From assembly GCF_014876775.1 (NCBI RefSeq), contig NZ_CP062310.1:1403699-1467698 (forward strand): a DNA stretch of 64,000 nucleotides, read 5' to 3'. The notes beneath the pieces are model-generated. The model was given only the letters and a program-made list of their open reading frames with translations. It did not search any database and was not told the DNA's origin. Source of the DNA: Infirmifilum lucidum (lineage in GTDB: Archaea; Thermoproteota; Thermoprotei; Thermofilales; Thermofilaceae). The translations under genes and the position numbers were made by a program. Of the stretch, positions 1-6,645 are shown piece after piece (positions within the stretch are counted from its first letter, which is position 1; each line of letters opens with the position of its first letter).

Positions 1-512
1 GGCTGAGCACCAGAAGGTACTTCAGCGATACTCACCGAAAGATCCCCGTTAAGCCTGCTGTAGCGGAGAACAAGGTATTCGCCTGCTCTCTGGATGCTGT
101 CGGGGATGGGCTCCACGCCTAGCAACGCGTAGTTGCTGTGAATGTATAGCTCAAGGCTCTGGTTCCAGGACTCGATGACCAGCTGGGCGGGGTCGCCCGC
201 CGGGAGCCTCGACACGAACGTGATATTCACGGCCTCGCCTTCCCGGGCCATGAACGTCAGAGTGTTGCCAGTAAAGTTGTACAATGGGGCAACTCCCAGG
301 CTACTTGAGACGCTAATGGCTTGAACCTGGCCCGGAAGCATCAAGGTGAATATGCCGTCGCGTGGAGCCGTTGCAGTAATGCTGCCCTCAATGCTCCCTC
401 CTGGGAGTATATACAGTCTTTCGGCCCCTTGTAGCCCCTGGGATAGCACGCTGACGGTACAGAGCAAGAAGCAAAGAGTGAATCCAAGAAGAGCCTTTTC
501 CTTTACGGTCAC
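1..512 (-). CDS. Secreted/surface protein, C-terminus outside window
   Basis: Reading the minus strand from a GTG at 512 gives an open frame of about 170 codons that runs off the left edge. It begins with two basic residues and a hydrophobic stretch (about residues 8-24) that looks like a signal peptide. The rest is beta-rich with several N-x-S/T sequons (YNFT, VNIT, NQS), as expected of a glycosylated archaeal surface protein. No family recognised. The GTG start is supported by a TATA box centred about 26 nt upstream, which predicts a leaderless transcript. It lies downstream of, and in the same orientation as, a secreted Lon-like protease, so both probably act at the cell surface. Confidence 0.6.
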   Translation of the reverse strand, partial: MTVKEKALLGFTLCFLLCTVSVLSQGLQGAERLYILPGGSIEGSITATAPRDGIFTLMLPGQVQAISVSSSLGVAPLYNFTGNTLTFMAREGEAVNITFVSRLPAGDPAQLVIESWNQSLELYIHSNYALLGVEPIPDSIQRAGEYLVLRYSRLNGDLSVSIAEVPSGAQ

Positions 513-532
513 AAAATATCAGCACCGCCCAA

Positions 533-543
533 GGCTTATAAAC
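533..543 (-). promoter_or_regulatory. TATA box for the surface protein starting at 512
   Basis: Minus strand GTTTATAAGCC is centred about 26 nt upstream of the GTG at 512, so transcription should begin at or next to the start codon. The box lies in the 54-bp gap after the stop of the Lon-like gene. Confidence 0.5.
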
Positions 544-566
544 ATTGAGCTGTTTTACGCGCGAGG

Positions 567-2561
567 CTACCGGCCGAAGAGGCCCTTCAAGAATTTTACT
601 AGACCCTCTAGTGCCAGGGCTACCCGCATGTACAAATCGCGTAGCCACTCAGCGATGGTGTCCCATATGCTCTTCGCAGGCTGAGGCTGTGTCGGCTGAG
701 GCGATGGCTGGGGCTGCTGTCCCGGCTGTTGTACCTGGGGCTGCTGAACCGCAACGCTGGACGACTTTGCGAGGTCTAGCACTAGGCTCCCAAGCTCCGA
801 CGCCAGCTTTAGATAGGCCAGTCTATCTGCATCCGACGAGGCGAGCAGGCTCTGGTTGTAGAAGTATATTGCCACGAGGAAGTCTTGCGTTGCAGACGCT
901 ATCTCGAGGGCCCTCCTAGACGAAATATCCAGGTACACTCTAGAGCCACTAGCCCTCTCCTGGAAGTCGAGCATCGCCGCCTCGGCCAGGGCAATACTCC
1001 TCGTAGCTGCTACAGAGGCTAGGAAGTACCTGTTTGAGCTGTAGAGGGAAGTTGCCGCAGTGTAGTACGTTCTTGCATAGTCCAGCAGCACCGAGGGTGA
1101 GCCCGCCTCCGAGAGCACTGAGTACACGTAGGGCCACGTCGACCTCGCTATCGCAACGTAAGTGCTTGCCTGCTGGTAGGCGCTCGCCGGCTTACCCTGG
1201 GGCAGGCCCTCTATCCAGAGCTTTGCCTCCTCGAGGAGCGCGGAGGCATATGCAAGGCTCTGGAGAGCACCTTGAGGATCCGACGACCACATGGAGGCCG
1301 AAGAGTTGAAGAGCCTGGAAGCCCTTATTACGAGATCCCCCGCGATTACCTTGTAGTTCAGTTCCGCGAAGCTTCGGGCTTCCAAGTTCTCTACGAGGGA
1401 CATGTACCTTGAAATATCCTCCCGTATGTTATCAACTTCTGTTTCAAGTTTTCTCCCAGTGGAGTAGTCCACGATGAACTTGATCCACCTCGACGTTGCG
1501 ATACTCGAAGTCAGTAGGAGTATGCTCCCGGCGTTGTTCCTGTACCTTCTCGCCGTATCGAGGTACGAACCAGCATAGGTGTTCAGGTAGTTGAGAAGAG
1601 CGTTCTTGGTGAACGAAGTGAGGGGGGAGCTGTTCACATATGACCTGGCACTGCTCAGCTCGGCGACGGCAATCCTTTCAAGGGTGCTCCAGATGTCGCT
1701 AACTTTCCTCACTACTGCGTCGCTGACAGCAGGGTTGGCGTACGCGCGCGGCTTAAACTGCACGTTGAAGAAATAACGCAGGGCTTCCTCGATCGTCGAA
1801 ACCTCTACGACACGAAGGCCCCAGTTCTTCATAGCGTACTCCGTTAGGTTTACGGTGACAGGCTGAGTCGAATATATCTCGAATGGGCCTATCCTCCGCA
1901 CGACAACCCTGTAGGTTGTCACGATACCCTGTCCCGGCGGGACTAAGAACAGCCTAGCGCCACGAGAAGCCATGGCCTCGGCCTTCTCGTAGACCCCTCC
2001 AACAGGCCCTACAGTGCCGTCGGGAGATATCATGCCCGTAACGGCAACAGACCTGTTCACAGGCAGGCCTGTGAGGGCGGAGTACACTGCGACAGCCATG
2101 GCGACGCCTGCACTGGGGCCGCCCACGATCACTGCGTCCGTCTTCACCTTGAAGTAGAAGTTGTACCTGCTAAAGTCGAGTCCCAGTAGACTGCAGACGA
2201 CCCTTGCCGCCGTTGTGGCCGCGCCCTGGAAGTCCTCTTGGGTCAGGGAGTACGTCGAGACGTAGACGTCGCCCCACCCCTCTGTCACAAAGACGCTAAT
2301 ATTCGTAGCCGAGCCAACGTAGCCGCTCTCCGTCTGAGATACTGCCGGTGCAAGCACCCACGCTGAACCAACAACCCTTAATTGTTGCAACGGGTACGCC
2401 TGCAAGAGGAGGGAGCTGAGTACAATTGCAACAGTAACCAGGGAGGAGATCCTCCTAACCACATGCCCTAGGGGATAAAGCGAGGTATTAAGAGTTTCAT
2501 CCCCCTCTATCGTTATCCGCCTACGTGCTTGTGCCTGCCCGTGCGCCGCCATCTCCCACAC
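567..2561 (-). CDS. Secreted/membrane-anchored Lon-type (S16) serine protease
   Basis: The 664-residue product has an N-terminal hydrophobic segment (about 38-56), then an S16 Lon protease domain (about 85-270). The catalytic serine sits in GGPSAGVAMA (Ser150) and the catalytic lysine in GGVYEKAEAM (Lys193), the Lon Ser-Lys dyad. There is no AAA+ ATPase domain, so the protease is ATP-independent in its own chain. A long helical region (about 285-600) follows, then a Q/P-rich linker (about 605-630) and a short amphipathic helical tail. Extracytoplasmic action at the envelope is inferred. The start is unsure: GTG 2561 adds 33 residues before the hydrophobic segment; ATG 2552 or GTG 2462 are alternatives. 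Confidence 0.85.
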   Translation of the reverse strand: MWEMAAHGQAQARRRITIEGDETLNTSLYPLGHVVRRISSLVTVAIVLSSLLLQAYPLQQLRVVGSAWVLAPAVSQTESGYVGSATNISVFVTEGWGDVYVSTYSLTQEDFQGAATTAARVVCSLLGLDFSRYNFYFKVKTDAVIVGGPSAGVAMAVAVYSALTGLPVNRSVAVTGMISPDGTVGPVGGVYEKAEAMASRGARLFLVPPGQGIVTTYRVVVRRIGPFEIYSTQPVTVNLTEYAMKNWGLRVVEVSTIEEALRYFFNVQFKPRAYANPAVSDAVVRKVSDIWSTLERIAVAELSSARSYVNSSPLTSFTKNALLNYLNTYAGSYLDTARRYRNNAGSILLLTSSIATSRWIKFIVDYSTGRKLETEVDNIREDISRYMSLVENLEARSFAELNYKVIAGDLVIRASRLFNSSASMWSSDPQGALQSLAYASALLEEAKLWIEGLPQGKPASAYQQASTYVAIARSTWPYVYSVLSEAGSPSVLLDYARTYYTAATSLYSSNRYFLASVAATRSIALAEAAMLDFQERASGSRVYLDISSRRALEIASATQDFLVAIYFYNQSLLASSDADRLAYLKLASELGSLVLDLAKSSSVAVQQPQVQQPGQQPQPSPQPTQPQPAKSIWDTIAEWLRDLYMRVALALEGLVKFLKGLFGR

Positions 2562-2590
2562 GTCCTAAATCGGAAAGTTTATGTTGATGA

Positions 2591-2600
2591 ATATATAAAG
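2591..2600. promoter_or_regulatory. Self-complementary TATA box between divergent genes
   Basis: ATATATAAAG lies between the Lon-like protease (minus) and vapB (plus). The core TATATA reads the same on both strands. It is about 23 nt upstream of the vapB ATG and about 34 nt upstream of GTG 2561, so one TBP site could serve both directions. Confidence 0.45.
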
Positions 2601-2616
2601 ATTCTGATGATGGAGT

Positions 2617-2856
2617 ATGTCAGAAGTAATAAGAGTTGGAAGAAGGTATACGATTGTAATACCGAAATTCGCTAGGAGGGAGCTAGGCATAAAGGAAGGG
2701 GATCTACTCCTTCTCAGAGTCGAGGGCCAAAAAATAGTCCTGGAACCCAAGCGTTCAAACCCGTTTAAGGTTCTCGAAGATGTCATTGGAGACGTGTATA
2801 GCGAGGACAGAGATGAGAGGGTAGCCGAAGAGTGGTTGAAGAATGCCAGTAGCTGA
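2617..2856 (+). CDS. vapB: AbrB/SpoVT-type antitoxin (VapB)
   Basis: A 79-residue protein whose N-terminal half is a swapped-hairpin AbrB DNA-binding domain (VGRRYTIVIPKFARRELGI, then EGDLLLLRVEGQKIVLEP). The C-terminal half is charged and probably wraps the toxin. The downstream PIN-domain gene overlaps it by 14 nt, the usual antitoxin-first VapBC order. VapB is expected to neutralise VapC and repress the operon from the adjacent promoter. The ATG is about 23 nt from a TATA box, consistent with leaderless translation. Confidence 0.85.
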   Translation: MSEVIRVGRRYTIVIPKFARRELGIKEGDLLLLRVEGQKIVLEPKRSNPFKVLEDVIGDVYSEDRDERVAEEWLKNASS

Positions 2857-3253
2857 CACGGAGTTACTCTTCGCTCTAAACCCCAAGGACAAAAAGCACG
2901 AATTAGCGCTAGAACTTATTTCAAGGATGAGAGGGATCAAGGTTCCAGACGTCGTCCTCCTCGAATTTGTAGTAGTGTTGAGAGCTAGAGGGAGAAGCCC
3001 CAGGGAAATCCGCGAGGCACTAAACGCTTTCAGAGACATTTTCGAGGCATACAGGATTAGAGAAGTAAAGACGCTCGACGCAAACCTACTAGTTCTCCAG
3101 AGTTCAATCGAAGAGACTTATGGCCTAACATTCTTCGACAGCCTTGTTGCAGCGTCCGCCCTGAGGCTCGACCAGGCAGTAATCTCCGACGACGCGGCTT
3201 TCGCTAAAGTGCCGGGGTTAGCACTAATCCCCATCTCTAAACACCGCCCCTAA
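2843..3253 (+). CDS. vapC: PIN-domain ribonuclease toxin (VapC)
   Basis: A 136-residue PIN-domain protein. The acidic metal-binding set typical of VapC is visible: Asp5 (VADTELLF), Glu41 (LLEFVVV), Asp99 (FFDSLVAA) and Asp116/117 (ISDDAAF). Together they would bind Mg/Mn and cleave RNA. Its start lies inside vapB, so the pair is translationally coupled. The RNA target cannot be read from sequence. Confidence 0.87.
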   Translation: MPVADTELLFALNPKDKKHELALELISRMRGIKVPDVVLLEFVVVLRARGRSPREIREALNAFRDIFEAYRIREVKTLDANLLVLQSSIEETYGLTFFDSLVAASALRLDQAVISDDAAFAKVPGLALIPISKHRP

Positions 3254-3294
3254 GGTTTATCCGGCCGCGGGGGTACTGGTACTACTCGAGAAGC

Positions 3295-3642
3295 ATGATC
3301 GAAGAGTACTCCTTCGGCAGGATTAAGGTTCAGGGGAGAGTCTACACTAGGGACATCATAGTGAGCAATGAAGGCGTCGTCGTGGAGAACTGGTGGAGGA
3401 GGGAGGGGCACATCCTCTCTCTAGACGACATCAGAGGGATCATAGAGCAAGTGAGGCCTAACGTACTCGTCGTCGGTTCCGGCTACTTCGGGGCCATGAA
3501 AGTCGGCGAGGACGTCATGGACTACTGCAGAAGCAGGAGCATTAGAGTCTTTGTGGAAAAGAGCGGGGAAGCAGTAAAAATATTCAACAGGCTTGTCTCT
3601 GAAGGAGAGAAAGTTTTGGGGGCATTCCACCTGACATGCTAG
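3295..3642 (+). CDS. Mth938-like (DUF498) domain protein
   Basis: A 115-residue protein resembling the Mth938/NDUFAF3 fold. Visible hallmarks are the opening IEEYSFGRIKVQGRVY, a central WWRREGH segment and VLVVGSGYFGAMKV, which corresponds to the conserved glycine-rich turn of the family. The biochemical role in archaea is not known; the eukaryotic relative assists complex I assembly. It follows vapC by 41 bp on the same strand with its own ATG and no obvious partner. Confidence 0.7.
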   Translation: MIEEYSFGRIKVQGRVYTRDIIVSNEGVVVENWWRREGHILSLDDIRGIIEQVRPNVLVVGSGYFGAMKVGEDVMDYCRSRSIRVFVEKSGEAVKIFNRLVSEGEKVLGAFHLTC

Positions 3643-3679
3643 CAGGGGAAAAAGTTAATTTTATGCACGCGCTAGGAGT

Positions 3680-3740
3680 ACTGGGATGAAGAAGGGTCAA
3701 AGCGCGGCTGATTGCTGAAGAGACCGCTACAGGCTGACCT
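3680..3740 (+). ncRNA. Candidate C/D box sRNA
   Basis: Between the Mth938-like gene and the convergent ATP-cone gene lie, in order, a C-like box GGGATGA (3683-3689), a CTGA D' box (3708-3711), a C'-like box TGCTGA (3713-3718) and a CTGA D box (3734-3737). The C-to-D span is about 55 nt, usual for archaeal 2'-O-methylation guides. An AT-rich TATA-like stretch (3655-3664) lies about 25 nt upstream. The C box deviates from RTGATGA and no terminal stem is evident, so this is only a candidate. Confidence 0.3.
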
Positions 3741-4027
3741 CACCCTCCGACCTCTTTCTCCGTGGCCCTCCTCTTAACGGCCCTGTCGAATATTATCCAG
3801 TTCCTGTACCACTCCTCGTTCTCCTCCTTTAGGAGCGCGAGAACCTCCTTCATTAACTCCTTTGTAGTTATCTCGGTTACCTTCCTCTTGAGAAGGTCGC
3901 CCTCAACAATCTTCCCAATTCTCCTGGCCGCATCAAGAGGCGCCCCGGCTTTGAGGCAACTCACAACTATTTTCTCAACGGCGAATTCCTCTCTACTCCC
4001 ATCTCTCTTTATAACCGTAATGCCCAT
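3740..4027 (-). CDS. Stand-alone ATP-cone domain protein
   Basis: The 95-residue protein is essentially one ATP-cone: it starts with VIKRDGSREEF, followed by the helical segment VEKIVVSCLKAG and the C-terminal EEWYRNWIIFDRAVK. ATP-cones sense ATP/dATP in ribonucleotide reductases and NrdR; here the cone has neither an enzyme nor an NrdR zinc ribbon. It may regulate in trans or be a nucleotide-binding adaptor. A TTTTAAAA box on the minus strand at 4043-4050 lies about 20 nt upstream. Confidence 0.75.
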   Translation of the reverse strand: MGITVIKRDGSREEFAVEKIVVSCLKAGAPLDAARRIGKIVEGDLLKRKVTEITTKELMKEVLALLKEENEEWYRNWIIFDRAVKRRATEKEVGG

Positions 4028-4143
4028 ACAGTATACTACATTTTAAAACCAAGATAAAGGTTTTACTACCAGCCTAGCTTCGAAAATTTTTACCATATAA
4101 TAGCGTAATGAAATTTCAGCCTTAGAAGGCTGGAAGCTGAGGC

Positions 4144-4153
4144 ATCTTTTTAT
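4144..4153 (+). promoter_or_regulatory. TATA box for the DUF4870 gene
   Basis: TCTTTTTATA is centred about 27 nt before the GTG at 4177, supporting a leaderless GTG start. Confidence 0.5.
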
Positions 4154-4176
4154 AGAGGGGGATCCCTATACCCGGT

Positions 4177-4506
4177 GTGTCGGGAACGACGTTAGGGCTA
4201 GACGAGAAAGTTGAAGCAGCAATATCCTACCTCTTGTTCTTCGTCACAGGAATAGTAATCCTCTTGCTAGAGCAGAAGAGCTACTTCGTGCGATTTCACG
4301 CCGCACAGTCTACAGTCACGTTCATAGCACTCTACGTACTCTACGTGCTCGCAGAGTTTTTCCCAGGAGAACGGCTCTTAAGAGCTCTGATAGCCATTCT
4401 CTATGTGATTTTCTGGGTTGTCGGCATAGTAAAGGCCTATAGTGGCGAGCTGTACAAGTTCCCAGTCTTGGGGGACATTGCAGAGATGCTAGTAGGCAGA
4501 CGCTAA
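4177..4506 (+). CDS. DUF4870-family small membrane protein
   Basis: A 109-residue protein with three or four hydrophobic segments (about 15-30, 45-62, 68-88). The motif YFVRFHAAQS is the family signature of DUF4870/Tic20-like small membrane proteins, in which R-F-H-A-x-Q is conserved. Function unknown. The GTG start fits a TATA box 27 nt upstream. It stands alone before the corrinoid methyltransferase pair, which has its own promoter. Confidence 0.7.
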   Translation: MSGTTLGLDEKVEAAISYLLFFVTGIVILLLEQKSYFVRFHAAQSTVTFIALYVLYVLAEFFPGERLLRALIAILYVIFWVVGIVKAYSGELYKFPVLGDIAEMLVGRR

Positions 4507-4529
4507 TTACTGCTGGTCATCAAGCATAA

Positions 4530-4540
4530 CCTTTTAAAAC
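4530..4540 (+). promoter_or_regulatory. TATA box for the corrinoid protein operon
   Basis: CCTTTTAAAAC is centred about 28 nt upstream of the ATG at 4564. The two-gene unit corrinoid protein-MttB homologue should be transcribed from here, leaderless. Confidence 0.5.
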
Positions 4541-4563
4541 TGAGAAGATAAGCTTTCCCTCAC

Positions 4564-5217
4564 ATGTCAGGGACAGCAGGGGAGACAGCCGCGAAGCTCT
4601 TTAAAGCGATAGTAGATGGCGACGAGGAGCTCTCGAGGGGGGCTACGAGAAAGCTCCTGGAGGAAGGCTTAGACCCCCGGGACATAATCACCCAGATACT
4701 CGTGCCGGCGATGAGAAAAGTGGGGGAACTCTACGAGAAAGGCGAGTACTTCATACCGGAACTCGTGATGTCTGCAGAGGCTTTCAGGGCGTCTATGGAG
4801 ATACTCAGACCCCACTTCAAGGAATCCGGCATGCCGGTGAAGGCGGTCGCGGTATTCGGCACTGTTAGGGGCGACATCCACGAACTCGGCAAGAACCTAG
4901 CCGTCGCCGTCTTCGAGGCAGAGGGTTTCCAAGTAGTGGATCTAGGCGTTGACGTCCCGCCCGAGAAGTTTGCCGAAGCAGTCGTCGAGCACAACGCGAG
5001 GATTGTTGGGATGAGCGCGCTGATGACGACGACTATGCTCGAGCAGAGAAACGTCATTGAGGAGTTGAAGAGGAGGGGCCTACGCGACAAGGTCATCGTC
5101 ATAGCTGGGGGAGCCCCAGTAACGGAAGAGTGGGTCAAAGAGATAGGCGCCGACGTATGGGGGCGCGACGCCTTCGAGGCAGTCAGGATAGTCAAGAAGA
5201 TGCTCGGGGTGGAGTAG
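4564..5217 (+). CDS. Methyltransferase cognate corrinoid protein
   Basis: The 217-residue product has an N-terminal helical B12-binding cap (about 1-88) and a Rossmann-like cobalamin domain (about 90-217). The lower-ligand motif DIHELGKNL supplies the histidine that coordinates cobalt. VVDLGVDVPPEKF and the late IAGGAPVT stretch are typical of the MtbC/MttC/MtgC family. It would shuttle a methyl group between a substrate methyltransferase and an acceptor. The next gene begins immediately after its stop and encodes an MttB-superfamily methyltransferase, its likely partner. No activating ferredoxin (RamA) or corrinoid-to-THF methyltransferase is in the window. Confidence 0.9.
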   Translation: MSGTAGETAAKLFKAIVDGDEELSRGATRKLLEEGLDPRDIITQILVPAMRKVGELYEKGEYFIPELVMSAEAFRASMEILRPHFKESGMPVKAVAVFGTVRGDIHELGKNLAVAVFEAEGFQVVDLGVDVPPEKFAEAVVEHNARIVGMSALMTTTMLEQRNVIEELKRRGLRDKVIVIAGGAPVTEEWVKEIGADVWGRDAFEAVRIVKKMLGVE

Positions 5218-6645
5218 ATGCCCAGACCCGTCCTTACGCTTCTGTCTAGGGATGAGGTCGAAGAAATACACTCGAAAGCCATCAGCCTGCTGGAGAGCGT
5301 CGGGATATTCTTCGAGGACAAGGAGGTTGAGAAGTTTCTGCTAGACAACGGCCTCGAGCTCAAGAACGGCCGCGTCCTCTTCAGGGAGGATGCGGTGAGG
5401 GAGGCTTTGTCGAAGGCTCCGAGGAAAATCCCCCTCTACGACAGAGACGGCAACCTCGTGTCAGTTCTAGGCGAGGGTAAGACCATATTCAACCCGGGCT
5501 CGGCCGCAATCAAGATACTAGACTTTGGATCAAGCGAGCCGCGGAACCCCCAGCTAAAGGACTTGAAAGACCTAGTAGTCCTCGTCGACGCACTGCCGGG
5601 CTTCAAGGCGCAGAGCACGGCGCTCGTCCCCTCAGAAGTGCCGAACGAGGTCAAGGATGCCGAGAGGCTCTATGTCGTGCTTAAGTACTCTGCCAAGCCT
5701 ATAGTCACTGGCGCCTTCACGGTCGAGAATTTACCTCTAATGGTTGACATGCTCAGAGCCGTAAGAGAGGACTACCGCGCGAGGCCATTCGCAATATTCG
5801 ATGTCTGCCCTACTCCGCCTCTAAACTGGAGCAGAGTTACGTCCAGGAACCTCGTAGACCTTGCCAGGCTTGGCGTGCCAGCCGAGATAATATCGATGCC
5901 CGGGCTGGGAGGGACGTCTCCCGTCACCGTCTACGGGGCAATAGTCCAGCACCACGCTGAGGTTCTAAGTGGCATTACTATAAGCCAGCTAGTATCCCCG
6001 GGTGCGCCAGTGATATACGGTGGTTCGCCCACGCAGATACACCCCTACTTCGGCACTGCCGTCATAACCGCCCCCGAAGCCGTCCTAGTGACGCTAGCAT
6101 ACAGGGACATAGCCAGGCACTTCTCGCTCCCAGTACACGGTTACCTCGGCCTCAGCGACGCGAAAGCTGTGGACTACCAGGCCGGGGGCGAAGCCGCGTA
6201 CACAGCCGTACTCGCCGCAGTAGCAGGCTTCGACGTTGCGTCTGGTCCCGGCATGCTGGAGTTCGAGAGCGTACAGTCCCTCGAGAAGCTCGTCCTGGAC
6301 AACGAAGTATGCTTGATGGCTGAGAGGGTAGCGAGGGGCTTTAGCGTAGACGCAGAGGCCCTGCAGGTGATCAGGGAAGTGGTGCTCGAGAAAAAAGGTA
6401 ACTTCTTAGCTCACAAACATACGCGAGCAAAGTATAGGGAGGAGCTTCACTTGCCGAGGGTCTGGGATGTGAGCTCTAGGGGGAAGGAGAAGAAGCCGTC
6501 CCTGCTACACTGGGCTCATGAGGAGGCTCAGAGAATACTTAGGGAGCACAAGCCTCCTATGCTAGACGGCGACAGGCTAGCACTGCTCGACAGTGTTAGG
6601 AAGAGGCTCTGGGAGAGAGTGGGCCAGAGCCCTCCAGCTATCTAA
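5218..6645 (+). CDS. MttB-superfamily (non-pyrrolysine) methyltransferase
   Basis: A 475-residue protein of the trimethylamine methyltransferase superfamily (COG5598): a TIM-barrel-type enzyme moving a methyl group from a quaternary or tertiary amine to the adjacent corrinoid protein. Landmarks include HSKAISLLESVGIFFED near the start, FNPGSAAIKILD, and AGGEAAYTAVLAAVAGFDVASGPG. The frame has no in-frame amber, so it is not a pyrrolysine MttB; characterised non-Pyl relatives demethylate glycine betaine, proline betaine or carnitine. The substrate here is unknown. It starts directly after the corrinoid gene stop and its end overlaps the 3' end of the convergent ATPase remnant by 4 nt. Confidence 0.85.
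   Translation: MPRPVLTLLSRDEVEEIHSKAISLLESVGIFFEDKEVEKFLLDNGLELKNGRVLFREDAVREALSKAPRKIPLYDRDGNLVSVLGEGKTIFNPGSAAIKILDFGSSEPRNPQLKDLKDLVVLVDALPGFKAQSTALVPSEVPNEVKDAERLYVVLKYSAKPIVTGAFTVENLPLMVDMLRAVREDYRARPFAIFDVCPTPPLNWSRVTSRNLVDLARLGVPAEIISMPGLGGTSPVTVYGAIVQHHAEVLSGITISQLVSPGAPVIYGGSPTQIHPYFGTAVITAPEAVLVTLAYRDIARHFSLPVHGYLGLSDAKAVDYQAGGEAAYTAVLAAVAGFDVASGPGMLEFESVQSLEKLVLDNEVCLMAERVARGFSVDAEALQVIREVVLEKKGNFLAHKHTRAKYREELHLPRVWDVSSRGKEKKPSLLHWAHEEAQRILREHKPPMLDGDRLALLDSVRKRLWERVGQSPPAI

Noticed and set aside
4731-5363. 210-codon minus-strand ORF
   Set aside because: Antisense to the corrinoid protein and the start of the MttB homologue, both of which have clear family motifs; no domain on the minus strand.
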